Origin: Berkiella sp963803015
Lineage (GTDB): Bacteria > Pseudomonadota > Gammaproteobacteria > Berkiellales > Berkiellaceae
Length of the DNA stretch: 64,000 nucleotides
Direction of reading: 5' to 3'
NCBI GenBank assembly: GCA_963803015.1
Contig: CAWDKV010000004.1
Span: forward strand, 310,001 to 374,000
The position numbers were made by a program, and so were the translations under genes. This document shows, in pieces, positions 8,743-16,789 of this stretch. Position 1 is the first letter of the stretch. Every line of letters starts with the position of its first letter. A model generated the notes under the pieces. The model did not search any database. It was given only the letters and a program-made list of their open reading frames with translations, and had not been told where the DNA came from.

Positions 8743-10257
8743 TTAGTTTTCAATAAACCAATGCGAACGAGCAGCCATGATCAATTTACCTGCTTGCTCT
8801 TCATCCATCCCTTCGATCTCTAAGAGATCATCGACGGAGAGTTCTGCTAAATCTTCCCTGGTGACAATTCCTCTGTTAGCTAAGGTATAAGCTAATTGCC
8901 TATCCATACCTTCTACTTCTAACAAATCTACAGCCGGTGCATTCTCACCCAATCTTTCTTCCTGAGCGATAGCTTTGGTTATTAAGCTATCTTTCGCCTT
9001 TTGTCTTAATGTTGTCAACAATGACTCCTCCATACCTTGTACTTCCATGAGTTCCGGAATTGGTACATAAGCAATTTCTTCTAAGGTTGTAAAACCCGCT
9101 TCTATTAAATTTTCAGCCATCTCAGAAGTAGCCTGTAAATTATCCATGAACAGCTTTGATAACTTTTCAAACTCTTGTTGATCACGCTCTTCAGCCTGTT
9201 CTTGTGAAATCACATTTAACTCCCAACCTGTAAGCATACTTGCTAAACGAATATTTTGACCATTTCGTCCAATAGCAGCAGACAATTGATCTTCTGAAAC
9301 TACGACATCCATGGCTTTAGAATCATCTTCAATGATAATCGAAGCGACTTCCGCAGGCGCAATAGCATTTATCACAAATTGTGCTGCATTTTCTGACCAA
9401 AGCACAATATCGACACGCTCACCGCCTAATTCACTTGAAACAGCTTGCACTCTGGCGCCACGCATCCCGACACAAGCACCAACTGGATCGATGCGATTGT
9501 CTTTTGCTAACACCGCAATTTTAGCTCTAGCACCAGGATCGCGCGCAGCACCTTTTAATTCTATTAAGCCATCATTAATTTCAGGAACTTCTATTTTAAA
9601 TAATTCCAGCAACATTTCTGGGCAGGTTCGACTCACAATTAACTGTGGTCCTCGTTGCTCTTGGCGTACATCTTGCAAATACGCGCGGACTCTATCTCCT
9701 ACGCGAACAATTTCTCTTGGCAACATATCACTGCGACGAAGTAATGCTTCCGCATTATTACCCAGTTCAAGAATGATATTGTCTCGTGTGACTTTTTTCA
9801 CTGTCCCAGCAACGAGCTCACCAATACGTGAACGATATTCTTCTGCGACTTGGTCTCGTTTGGCTGAACGCAATCTTTGCATAATCACTTGTTTGGCAGT
9901 TTGGGCAGCAATGCGTCCAAATTCTACGGAAGGAACAAGCTCTTGAATGATGTCGCCAATTTTAGCATCCGATTTTTTTTCTTTTGCTTGCTCAACGGTG
10001 AGCTCGGCCTCAGGATTTTGGATCCCAACCACTTCGCCGTCTTCATTCTCAGCATTTTCATCGATAACATGCCATGTTCGAAAGGTTTCATAGTCGCCAG
10101 TTTGCTTGTCGATAACGACTTTAAAATCCCAATCTGCGCTATATCTTTTCTTACTCGCCGACTCTAAAGCGGCTTCTAGCGCCTCAAAAACGATTTCTTT
10201 TGGCACATTTTTTTCATTCGATACGGCATCTACTACTAAACGAATTTCTGTGTTCAT
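8743..10257 (-). CDS. nusA: Transcription termination/antitermination factor NusA
   Basis: NusA binds RNA polymerase and nascent RNA, modulating pausing, termination and antitermination. The 504-residue protein has the N-terminal polymerase-binding domain (about 1-125), an S1 domain (about 135-200), two KH domains (about 230-345, with CVGMRGARVQAV and GRNGQNIRLA), and two C-terminal acidic repeats (about 360-430 and 435-500, each with a TLEEIAYVP or TREDLAELS type helix). The presence of both repeats is the gammaproteobacterial form. Thirteen bases separate it from rimP. In E. coli NusA represses its own operon through leader terminators, and hairpins suited to this are present before rimP. 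Confidence 0.97.
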   Translation of the reverse strand: MNTEIRLVVDAVSNEKNVPKEIVFEALEAALESASKKRYSADWDFKVVIDKQTGDYETFRTWHVIDENAENEDGEVVGIQNPEAELTVEQAKEKKSDAKIGDIIQELVPSVEFGRIAAQTAKQVIMQRLRSAKRDQVAEEYRSRIGELVAGTVKKVTRDNIILELGNNAEALLRRSDMLPREIVRVGDRVRAYLQDVRQEQRGPQLIVSRTCPEMLLELFKIEVPEINDGLIELKGAARDPGARAKIAVLAKDNRIDPVGACVGMRGARVQAVSSELGGERVDIVLWSENAAQFVINAIAPAEVASIIIEDDSKAMDVVVSEDQLSAAIGRNGQNIRLASMLTGWELNVISQEQAEERDQQEFEKLSKLFMDNLQATSEMAENLIEAGFTTLEEIAYVPIPELMEVQGMEESLLTTLRQKAKDSLITKAIAQEERLGENAPAVDLLEVEGMDRQLAYTLANRGIVTREDLAELSVDDLLEIEGMDEEQAGKLIMAARSHWFIEN

Positions 10258-10269
10258 CGTCTTGGCCTC

Positions 10270-10740
10270 TTACTTGCCTTTTGAACCAATTTCTATTACT
10301 GGAATGACTCTTGCTTTCTCTATGTTTGAGTAGGCAATTGTATAAACTTGTCCTTCCACTTCTAACGCTATCTCATCTGGCGTTGCCTTTTGCAAAACGC
10401 CTTTAAAATTATGTCTGTTCGTTATCGCCATTCGCGTTTTCACAGAGACTTTTTGCCCCACTTGTTGCTGAAAATGCTTTGGTATAAATAGCGGTCTATC
10501 TAATCCTGGTGAAGAAACCTCCAAGGTATAAGAACCACCAATCGGGCTTTCCACATCTAACGCCACATTTATCTGTCGAGTTAGTCTAGTGATATCATCA
10601 ATCGTAATACCGCCAGGCTTATCGATATAAATACGGATAAGCGTATGGGTTCCACCACCCTGCTCAACCCCCACCAATTCAATCGGGGTTCCCTCTAACA
10701 GAGGGTCAATTATTTTTTGCCACTTTGCTTGCCAATTCAT
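10270..10740 (-). CDS. rimP: Ribosome maturation factor RimP
   Basis: RimP is needed for late assembly of the 30S subunit. The 156-residue protein shows the family motifs IRIYIDKPGGITIDD near residue 35, SYTLEVSSPGLDRPL near residue 75, and a C-terminal SH3-like domain ending in the YSNIEKARVIP strand. It is the first protein gene of the nusA-infB operon, directly behind tRNA-fMet and a leader containing two hairpins. Confidence 0.95.
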   Translation of the reverse strand: MNWQAKWQKIIDPLLEGTPIELVGVEQGGGTHTLIRIYIDKPGGITIDDITRLTRQINVALDVESPIGGSYTLEVSSPGLDRPLFIPKHFQQQVGQKVSVKTRMAITNRHNFKGVLQKATPDEIALEVEGQVYTIAYSNIEKARVIPVIEIGSKGK

Positions 10741-10762
10741 TAACGCTTCTTCTTAAACAAAA

Positions 10763-10782
10763 AAGTGGGCATCTGCCCACTT
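10763..10782 (-). terminator. Leader hairpin with T-run between tRNA-fMet and rimP (candidate attenuator)
   Basis: Nine-base arms AAGTGGGCA / TGCCCACTT with a two-base centre (practically a four- to six-base loop), followed on the minus strand by TTTTTTGTTT. It is a terminator-type structure placed about 20 bases before the rimP ATG, so any transcript reaching nusA must read through it. Its role in NusA-dependent regulation is inference. Confidence 0.6.
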
Positions 10783-10802
10783 CTTTTTATTCTTTATCGA
10801 TA

Positions 10803-10839
10803 CGTATTAAAAAACCCCAAGTTGGGGTTTTTTAATACG
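10803..10839 (-). terminator. Perfect 18-bp palindromic terminator after tRNA-fMet
   Basis: Arms 10803-10820 and 10822-10839 are fully complementary around a single G. The stem has a GGGG/CCCC core flanked by A and T runs, so it works as a terminator in either direction. It starts three bases after the tRNA CCA end and separates the tRNA from rimP. Confidence 0.85.
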
Positions 10840-10841
10840 AC

Positions 10842-10918
<77 letters not shown>

Positions 10919-10930
10919 ATAGTGAGCCAC

Positions 10931-10959
10931 ATAATAGGGTAAAGGGGGCGTGAGTGCAA
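10931..10959 (-). promoter_or_regulatory. Sigma70 promoter of the tRNA-fMet-rimP-nusA operon
   Basis: On the minus strand a -35 TTGCAC (10954-10959) and a -10 TATTAT (10931-10936) are separated by exactly 17 bases. The -10 ends 12 bases before the mature tRNA start, so transcription would start close to the tRNA 5' end. Confidence 0.85.
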
Positions 10960-11133
10960 GCCTTTTATAAATAAAGTCCAGGATAACAATTTGATTTCTT
11001 TTAAAAATATCGAAAATATGCTTTAAAAAGCCTCTCACTTGCTTATCCTGTTATTTCAAAATAGCGGTACAGGCCCCCAATTTTTGAAATTCAACTAAAT
11101 TTTATTCATGTCAGAGAGAAATTGCAAGAGTAT

Positions 11134-11161
11134 TTGACATAAGATGTCAGGTTATTACAAT
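11134..11161 (+). promoter_or_regulatory. Sigma70-like promoter of the peptide/ATP-grasp cassette
   Basis: A consensus -35 TTGACA at 11134-11139 and a -10 TACAAT (5 of 6 consensus bases) at 11156-11161, spaced 16 bases, lie 35 bases before the first peptide gene. The rest of the 10.92-11.19 kb gap shows no gene. Confidence 0.7.
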
Positions 11162-11196
11162 GGTGCCTAAAATAGGACTTGCGAAGGTTTATCCGC

Positions 11197-11436
11197 ATGA
11201 AGCTCCTTTCAACGACTGAGACTCTTCTCGTCCATGCTGCAGATGGCTACTTCAAAGTCGTCATTTTAACCCCCGTCTCTCCTCCTTGCGCTGCTTTTAT
11301 TACCAAAATTTATGAAAAAATTATGACCGGCGAAATAACCCGAGACGAGGCAGGAAGCGCTATTTTCACCTCGCAGTTTTCGACAGATATGATTGAGCTC
11401 GCCTTACAAGGCATTGATATCATTTATTGGAATTAA
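11197..11436 (+). CDS. Small protein, candidate peptide substrate A of ATP-grasp cassette
   Basis: A 79-residue protein not recognised from any named family. It aligns without gaps to the next gene along its whole length. Shared features are GYFKVV (GHFRVV in the partner), a PVSPxCA motif with a conserved Cys near residue 30, and a C-terminal aromatic end (IIYWN here, VIHWP in the partner). The start at 11197 gives equal length to the paralog and has GAAGG upstream; a TTG six codons earlier is less likely. In this copy the leader-like position reads HAADG instead of a double glycine. It is the first gene after a good promoter and is followed 15 bases later by its paralog. A role as precursor peptide is inference from context. 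Confidence 0.7.
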   Translation: MKLLSTTETLLVHAADGYFKVVILTPVSPPCAAFITKIYEKIMTGEITRDEAGSAIFTSQFSTDMIELALQGIDIIYWN

Positions 11437-11451
11437 TAAAAGAGGGTAATG

Positions 11452-11691
11452 ATGGAACAACTTACCGCAAAACAATGCCAACATATCACCGGCGGAGAAG
11501 GGCACTTTCGTGTTGTCGTCTTTGCACCGGTCTCCCCTGCTTGCGCACTTTTTGTCTCTAACCTATATGAACAGGTTTTGGTAGGAAAACTAACAAGAAA
11601 GGGTTTTTACCAAACACTTATCGATTCCTCCTATAACCGAAAAGAACTCGAAGCGGCGTTAGAAGGTTTAGAAGTCATCCATTGGCCGTAG
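11452..11691 (+). CDS. Small protein with double-glycine leader-like N-terminus, candidate peptide substrate B
   Basis: A 79-residue paralog of the preceding gene. Its N-terminus MEQLTAKQCQHITGG resembles the double-glycine leaders of bacteriocin and other ribosomal peptide precursors, and is followed by EGHFRVV and the shared PVSPACA motif. The ATG at 11452 is preferred over the adjacent ATG at 11449 because AGAGGG then sits six bases upstream. Equal length and gap-free alignment with its neighbour show a tandem duplication. Downstream are a 261-residue protein and three ATP-grasp enzymes. Whether the glycine pair is actually cleaved is unknown, and no peptidase-containing ABC transporter is seen nearby. 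Confidence 0.72.
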   Translation: MEQLTAKQCQHITGGEGHFRVVVFAPVSPACALFVSNLYEQVLVGKLTRKGFYQTLIDSSYNRKELEAALEGLEVIHWP

Positions 11692-11709
11692 TATGAAGAG
11701 GACCAATTT

Positions 11710-12495
11710 ATGCCATTATTTCAAAATTTATTACCCACACCTTGGAAGCTGCACACCCTTACACTCAATGTAGGCCTTTGTGTCGGCTTGGTGAAAGCAA
11801 CACCACTTGCAGAACTTAAAAAAGAAGTGGCCGCCACCTTCAGTTTAACCAGTACACCTCAAGCACAAACCCTGACCTTAGCCCTACGTTTTCCACCTAA
11901 TACTTTTCCGATAGAAAGAGCCGTATCCACTTTACCCCAACCTTCACATGCTCTACCCACTGCCCCAACATCTTCTGCCATTGCCACTTTCAACCACACC
12001 ACTTACACCCGGGCCACCCAACAAGGCATTTTCTCCACCCTTATTGCGGGGGCAACCAGCTATTTAAACGAATATTTACTTGCTAAAAATGTCTCAGACA
12101 ATAATCGCTTTTATATCACGCACGGCACACAAATCGCTTTACAACTGGCTGTTGCACCAGAAATGCTCCCCACTCTCACTGCCACTTTCGGTGCCATGTT
12201 GTTAGACCAGAGTGGCCTCTCACCCAGACACATACTACTGGCGTCCTGTGCTGCCTATGCAGGGGTGATGGTTTATAGAATAAGTTTACGTCCTGATTTA
12301 ACCCTGCTAACCGCTACAGAAACCACCCTTTGTCTGGCTGGCACTTTGCTCGGCTCTCACGTGGGAGAAAAGGCTTTTAAAGATCCACTTTGTTTTTTAA
12401 GAGAGGCTAGAAAAATAGCAAATGCTGTTGTAACTAAAGGTTGCAAAGTTAGTGAGCATCTCGCCACTACTTTGAGAATACCGCGCCCCTTTTAA
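11710..12495 (+). CDS. Hypothetical Ala/Thr/Leu-rich protein of the peptide/ATP-grasp cassette
   Basis: A 261-residue protein that I do not recognise. It is rich in Ala, Thr and Leu, with a proline-rich stretch near residues 78-90. Two or three moderately hydrophobic segments occur in the second half (LLASCAAYAGVMVY and TTLCLAGTLLGSHVG), which may be membrane-associated. AGAGGA lies about eight bases before the ATG, and the gene begins 18 bases after the second peptide gene, so it is co-transcribed with the peptides. A role as exporter, immunity or scaffold protein is open; nothing in the sequence decides it. Confidence 0.6.
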   Translation: MPLFQNLLPTPWKLHTLTLNVGLCVGLVKATPLAELKKEVAATFSLTSTPQAQTLTLALRFPPNTFPIERAVSTLPQPSHALPTAPTSSAIATFNHTTYTRATQQGIFSTLIAGATSYLNEYLLAKNVSDNNRFYITHGTQIALQLAVAPEMLPTLTATFGAMLLDQSGLSPRHILLASCAAYAGVMVYRISLRPDLTLLTATETTLCLAGTLLGSHVGEKAFKDPLCFLREARKIANAVVTKGCKVSEHLATTLRIPRPF

Positions 12496-12512
12496 GAGAG
12501 TGCCCTTTCTCA

Positions 12513-12532
12513 TTTCTGCACACCTGCAGAAA
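12513..12532 (+). terminator. Hairpin between the 261-residue gene and the first ATP-grasp gene
   Basis: An 8-bp stem TTTCTGCA / TGCAGAAA with a CACC loop lies 18 bases after the stop codon. No T-run follows, so it may be a processing or partial termination site that lowers ligase expression relative to the peptides. Confidence 0.35.
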
Positions 12533-12594
12533 GTGACTTAAACTGATCAAAATAATGTGATCCGTTCATACCATAAGTTAGAGGAAGGGCAAAC

Positions 12595-13761
12595 ATGACA
12601 CCCTCAGAATATAATGACATCAATTGGATTGGCATGATGTGTAGAATCAACTCCGTGCCAAAATTAGAAGATCACACTTATACCTGGATCTTCCGGATCT
12701 TAGTCCTTGATCTAGAATTAATGAAACATCATCACAAAATCATTTGCTATACCCCTGCAGATGTTGACCCCACACGTAAAACTGTCACTGGTTTTATTCT
12801 AGAAGGAACGCAATTTAAGAAAGTGACACTACCTATACCAAAAGTCACTTATGACTATCATTTTGGCTCAACCGATAACAGAGGCAAACCAGGATTTACT
12901 TATGATGCTTTCGAACCCTGGGCTATCGACAATGGCTATAAAATTTATCCTGAAAAAAGTTTACGCACAGTCGCAAGTGATAAACTTCTTACTGCCGAAA
13001 TCCTCTCACAATGCGATAAGTCTATGATCCCTTATACCGAACTCTTTACAAGAGAGCGTGCGCAGCTTGAAAAGTTTTTGCACAATAACAACACTATTTT
13101 TATTAAACCTCGATTTGGCAGTGCAGGCAACGGCATTTTTGTGCTCAACAAAGATAATAACAGGTATTTAGTTGATTTTTATACGCAAGGGGAAATGAGA
13201 AAAGGTCAATTTGCGTCACCATCAGAATTCCTGGCCACACTCAAAAGTGATGTCTATGACGATTATATTATTCAAGAAGCGATTGATTGTATACGCTTTG
13301 ATGGTAGAGTCTTTGATGTTCGCGTGACCATGTTTAAAGAAAGAGAGATTTGGCACAGTTTAAATGAGGTAAGATTAGGCGCCAAAGGCAAAGAAATCTC
13401 GAATGGCTCTCAGGGCGGCGAAGCCGTTCCCACTGATGTTATTCTCCACAAATTATTTCCCAAAGCAAGAGTCCCTGCACTCATAGAAAAAATCAAAATC
13501 GCATCAGAAAAAATAGCAACATTTATCAATGATCACCTTCATGACAAGGTCACCGAACTTGCCCTTGATGTTCTCATTGATGCACATGAAAATATTTATC
13601 TAGCTGAAATTAATGTTAAACCAGGCCTTTGTGGCGGATTTACCATGTATGATCATTTCTTTGATATGTCAGAAGAAGAAAATTATCTTTTTGAAAACTA
13701 TGCCAAAAAACATGGTGAGTATTTAGCAAAATCTTTGTTGCACAAATGTCAAAGCGCTTAA
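12595..13761 (+). CDS. YheC/YheD-like ATP-grasp ligase, copy 1
   Basis: A 388-residue ATP-grasp enzyme. Such enzymes activate a carboxylate as acyl phosphate and join it to an amine or thiol. Visible elements are the ATP-binding loop KPRFGSAGNG (171-180), the adenine-side QEAI (227-230), DVRV (241-244), and the metal-binding pair ELALDVL (321-327) and AEINVKPG (337-344). The pattern GRVFDVRV followed by EVRLGAKG and SNGSQGG is typical of the YheC/YheD group, named from Bacillus spore-coat proteins of uncertain reaction. GAGGAAGG precedes the ATG. It is the first of three tandem paralogs behind the two small peptide genes. Ligation of amino acids to those peptides is a hypothesis. Confidence 0.85.
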   Translation: MTPSEYNDINWIGMMCRINSVPKLEDHTYTWIFRILVLDLELMKHHHKIICYTPADVDPTRKTVTGFILEGTQFKKVTLPIPKVTYDYHFGSTDNRGKPGFTYDAFEPWAIDNGYKIYPEKSLRTVASDKLLTAEILSQCDKSMIPYTELFTRERAQLEKFLHNNNTIFIKPRFGSAGNGIFVLNKDNNRYLVDFYTQGEMRKGQFASPSEFLATLKSDVYDDYIIQEAIDCIRFDGRVFDVRVTMFKEREIWHSLNEVRLGAKGKEISNGSQGGEAVPTDVILHKLFPKARVPALIEKIKIASEKIATFINDHLHDKVTELALDVLIDAHENIYLAEINVKPGLCGGFTMYDHFFDMSEEENYLFENYAKKHGEYLAKSLLHKCQSA

Positions 13762-13782
13762 TTAAAATAAAACGAGGATAAT

Positions 13783-14955
13783 ATGATCTCATCAGAAATT
13801 TCTGAAAAAGATCTTAGCTGGATTGGCATGATGTGTCGCATCAAGAGCTTTCCTAAATTGGAAGAACATACTTACACTTGGATTTTTCGAATCTTAGTTC
13901 TTGATCTTGAGTTAATCAAACACAACTATAAGATGGTTTGCTTTGCGCCAGAAAATGTTAATCCTAAAGAGAAAACTGTGCGCGGTCTTATCTTAGAAGG
14001 TAAAGCATTCAGAGAAATCACTCTCCCCTTACCCAAAGTCAATTACGATTATTATTTTGGCGCTGCGAATAATGCTGAGAAACAAGATTTTACCTACGAG
14101 GATTTTGAGCCCTGGGCGCTGAGCCATGGTTATAAAGTGTACCCCGAGAAGTCTTTGCGACGACTAGCAAGTGATAAATACAGTACAGCTAAAATCCTTG
14201 CGAAATGTGACCCTTCTATGGTTCCCTATACTGAACTTTTTACCAAAGGACAGGTGCAAGTTGATCTGTTTCTACAAAATAATCCCACCGCTTTTATTAA
14301 GCCCAGATATGGTAGCGCGGGCAATGGCATCTTTGTGATAAAAAAAGAAAAAAGCCAATATAGTGTTGACTACTACATAGATGGAGAAAAAATAACACAT
14401 ACTTTCGAGTCAACTCTTCAGTTTTTATCAACACTGCGCGACGAAAAATATAATGATTACATAATACAAGAAGCCATCCCTATTCTTCGTTACCAAGAAA
14501 GGGTCTTTGATATTCGTGTCACCATGTTTAAAGATGGCGCTATTTGGCATCATTTAGATCAAGTAAGATTAGGCGCTAGTGGAAAGGATGTATCAAATGG
14601 CTCTCAAGGTGGTGAAGATTTCACCACCGAAGTCATCCTGCATAAATTGTTTCCTCACGAAAAAGTGATGGCCATTATGGAAAAAATTAGAATTTCTTCT
14701 GAAAAAATAGCAACTTTTATTAACCATCACATCGACGACAAAGTCACCGAACTCGCTTTAGATATTCTTGTTGATGGAAATGAAAATATTAAAATAGCCG
14801 AAATTAATATCAAACCAGGATTAAGTGGCGGCTTTGCGATGTACGATCATTTCTTTGACATGTCAGATGAAGAAAAATATCTCTTCGAAAATTATGCCAA
14901 AAAACATGGCGAATATTTGGCAAAATCCTTACTGCACAGATGTCGCACCATCTAA
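13783..14955 (+). CDS. YheC/YheD-like ATP-grasp ligase, copy 2
   Basis: A 390-residue paralog of the preceding gene, starting 21 bases after it with GAGGA upstream. All ATP-grasp elements are kept: KPRYGSAGNG, QEAIPILRY, DIRVTMF, VRLGASG, ELALDIL and AEINIKPG. The N-terminal LSWIGMMCRI and EEHTYTWIFRILVLDLEL blocks are nearly the same in all three copies, suggesting a conserved domain for substrate or dimer contact. Copies differ most around the middle lid (residues 185-215) and in the segment after QEAI, which would fit different acceptor specificity. No inactivating change is seen. Confidence 0.85.
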   Translation: MISSEISEKDLSWIGMMCRIKSFPKLEEHTYTWIFRILVLDLELIKHNYKMVCFAPENVNPKEKTVRGLILEGKAFREITLPLPKVNYDYYFGAANNAEKQDFTYEDFEPWALSHGYKVYPEKSLRRLASDKYSTAKILAKCDPSMVPYTELFTKGQVQVDLFLQNNPTAFIKPRYGSAGNGIFVIKKEKSQYSVDYYIDGEKITHTFESTLQFLSTLRDEKYNDYIIQEAIPILRYQERVFDIRVTMFKDGAIWHHLDQVRLGASGKDVSNGSQGGEDFTTEVILHKLFPHEKVMAIMEKIRISSEKIATFINHHIDDKVTELALDILVDGNENIKIAEINIKPGLSGGFAMYDHFFDMSDEEKYLFENYAKKHGEYLAKSLLHRCRTI

Positions 14956-14978
14956 TTGATAAAAAGAATGAGGTAAAC

Positions 14979-16145
14979 ATGAGTCTTTCAGAATCTAAAC
15001 AACATCTCAATTGGATAGGCATGATCTGTCGCATCAATGATATGCCAAAATTAGAAGAACACACTTATAGCTGGATCTTTCGCATCTTAGTACTCGATCT
15101 TGAATTAGCAAAACACCACTATAAAATAGTTTGCTATAACCCTGAAGATGTTAATCTTGAAGACAAAACCGTGATAGGGCTTATTTTAGACGGAACCAAA
15201 TTTAAAAAAGTCACCCTTCCCCTACCCACAGTCAATTATGATTATTATTTTGGTACACCACGCCGAAGAGCTAATAAAGGTTTAAGGTACGAGGATTTTG
15301 AACCTTGGGCTACCCAAATTGGTTATAAAATCTACCCTGAAAAATCTTTACGCAAAATTGCGAATGATAAACTAACGACAGCAAAGCTCCTCTCGCAATG
15401 GGTACAATCTCTCATTCCACATACAGAGCTCTTTATAAAGGAGAGTCAACAAATAGAAAAATTTCTACAAAACAAACCTGCTGTTTTTCTGAAACCCAGA
15501 TTTGGCAACTCCGGTAATGGTATATTTGTTATCAAAAAAGAAAAAAACAGCTATCTCGTCGATTACTATGCTAGAGGCAAAAGGTTCTCAGATACTTACA
15601 GTTCGATTCCGCAATTTCTTGCCGAATTAGAAGATGATTATGACAACTATATTATTCAAGAAGCAATTGAATGTATTCGCTATGACGAAAGGGTTTTTGA
15701 TATTCGCGCCATGGTGTTTAAAGATGAAAAAATTTGGCACTTTTTAAGTGAAGTGAGATTGGGAGCCAAAGACAAAGCAATCTCCAATCTCTCTCAAGGC
15801 GGCGACACGCTTAACACTGAAGCCATCCTTCATCAATTGTTTCCGCCAGAAAGCGTGTTTGCTATTTTAGAAAAAATTAGACAATCTTCTGAAAATATTG
15901 CAATTCACATAAATAATCATGTCAATGACAAAGTCACGGAAATTGCTTTAGACATTTTATTAGATGCGAATAAAAACATTTATATTGCCGAAATTAATAT
16001 CAAAGCAGGTTTAAGCGGTGGCTTTTCCCTCTATGATAATTTCTTTAACATGTCCGAGCAGGAAAAATTTATCTATGAAACCCAGGCCAAAAAACATGGA
16101 GAATATCTGGCAAAATCTTTATTACACAGATGCCAGAGGGTTTAA
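14979..16145 (+). CDS. YheC/YheD-like ATP-grasp ligase, copy 3
   Basis: A 388-residue third paralog. The start at 14979 is chosen because GAGG lies upstream and the protein then aligns with the other copies; a longer frame from 14940 overlaps copy 2. Core motifs are KPRFGNSGNG, QEAIECIRY, DIRAMVF and AEINIKAG. Compared with the others, Pro in AEINxKPG is replaced by Ala and the DIRV core reads DIRA, so this copy is somewhat more diverged, but the metal-binding Asp, Glu and Asn remain. It is the last gene of the plus-strand cassette and converges on a minus-strand membrane gene across a short hairpin (16148-16165). Confidence 0.84.
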   Translation: MSLSESKQHLNWIGMICRINDMPKLEEHTYSWIFRILVLDLELAKHHYKIVCYNPEDVNLEDKTVIGLILDGTKFKKVTLPLPTVNYDYYFGTPRRRANKGLRYEDFEPWATQIGYKIYPEKSLRKIANDKLTTAKLLSQWVQSLIPHTELFIKESQQIEKFLQNKPAVFLKPRFGNSGNGIFVIKKEKNSYLVDYYARGKRFSDTYSSIPQFLAELEDDYDNYIIQEAIECIRYDERVFDIRAMVFKDEKIWHFLSEVRLGAKDKAISNLSQGGDTLNTEAILHQLFPPESVFAILEKIRQSSENIAIHINNHVNDKVTEIALDILLDANKNIYIAEINIKAGLSGGFSLYDNFFNMSEQEKFIYETQAKKHGEYLAKSLLHRCQRV

Positions 16146-16160
16146 AGTCTAAGTTTACAC

Positions 16161-16523
16161 TTAGAATCTTGTCGTTCTATAGACAAACCACCAATTAAGT
16201 ATAAATATAAGCGCAACTACCAAGCTCAATGGCACTGCAATGCCCATGATTATACTTAAATGCACAATGGGGTTATAAATTAATGCAATGATGATAAAAA
16301 CAATACCCCATGGTATGTAATACCTTGGTTTTTCTGTAAAATGTAAATACGCAATAAGTATTGCGGCTAAAGAAACGACAATCTCTAATACTAGAGTGTA
16401 AATCCATGGCAGAGCAATCGGCAACAAAGTAATCAACAGTAATATTGCCGGCACAAACCAAAGAAATATATTTTTATAATATCTTCTAGTGTCCACAGCC
16501 CTTCTCCTTACCTTAAAATCCAT
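16161..16523 (-). CDS. Small four-helix membrane protein, DUF6804-like
   Basis: A 120-residue inner-membrane protein with about four hydrophobic helices (roughly residues 20-38, 42-60, 69-85 and 90-113) and a basic N-terminus (KVRRRAVDTRRYYK), which predicts a cytoplasmic N-terminal end. The YNPIVHLSI stretch recalls DUF6804 proteins, small membrane proteins of unknown role; that match is from memory of the pattern and is tentative. The ATG at 16523 is preferred to the TTG just before it. It converges on the third ATP-grasp gene and is followed upstream by a tiny lipoprotein gene. Confidence 0.6.
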   Translation of the reverse strand: MDFKVRRRAVDTRRYYKNIFLWFVPAILLLITLLPIALPWIYTLVLEIVVSLAAILIAYLHFTEKPRYYIPWGIVFIIIALIYNPIVHLSIIMGIAVPLSLVVALIFILNWWFVYRTTRF

Positions 16524-16552
16524 CAATAAGAATGTCTGCAGTGCAAGCCGTG

Positions 16553-16666
16553 CTAAACAACCGTATGCGTAGAAACCGAATTATAGCCATAAAAACGTAC
16601 ACCGCCTCCAGCTGAACATGCACTCAACATCACTGACAGTAAGATCAGTAAACTGATTTTCTTCAT
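16553..16666 (-). CDS. 37-residue lipoprotein
   Basis: A very short gene with a strong AGGAG eight bases before its ATG. The product starts MKKISLLILLSVMLSAC, a complete lipoprotein signal peptide with the LSAC lipobox (Cys17), leaving a mature lipopeptide of 21 residues, SAGGGVRFYGYNSVSTHTVV after the Cys. The residue after the lipidated Cys is Ser, so outer-membrane sorting would be expected. Size and layout recall entericidin-type small lipoproteins, but the mature part is not recognisable as such. It stands alone upstream of the small membrane protein gene, 29 bases away. Confidence 0.7.
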   Translation of the reverse strand: MKKISLLILLSVMLSACSAGGGVRFYGYNSVSTHTVV

Positions 16667-16789
16667 ACAATTCTCCTATTTAAAATGTGAGTTCACAATA
16701 TTGTGACTCAGCAAACTCTTTAAAGTTCGCTTTAAATGGTGATGCTCGGGGAGGTGCACTAGAAGTGAGATAGCACCAATCTTCTTTTG

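Noticed and set aside
14940..14978. Earlier start for the third ATP-grasp gene overlapping the second
   Set aside because: The ATG at 14979 has GAGG upstream and aligns with the other copies.
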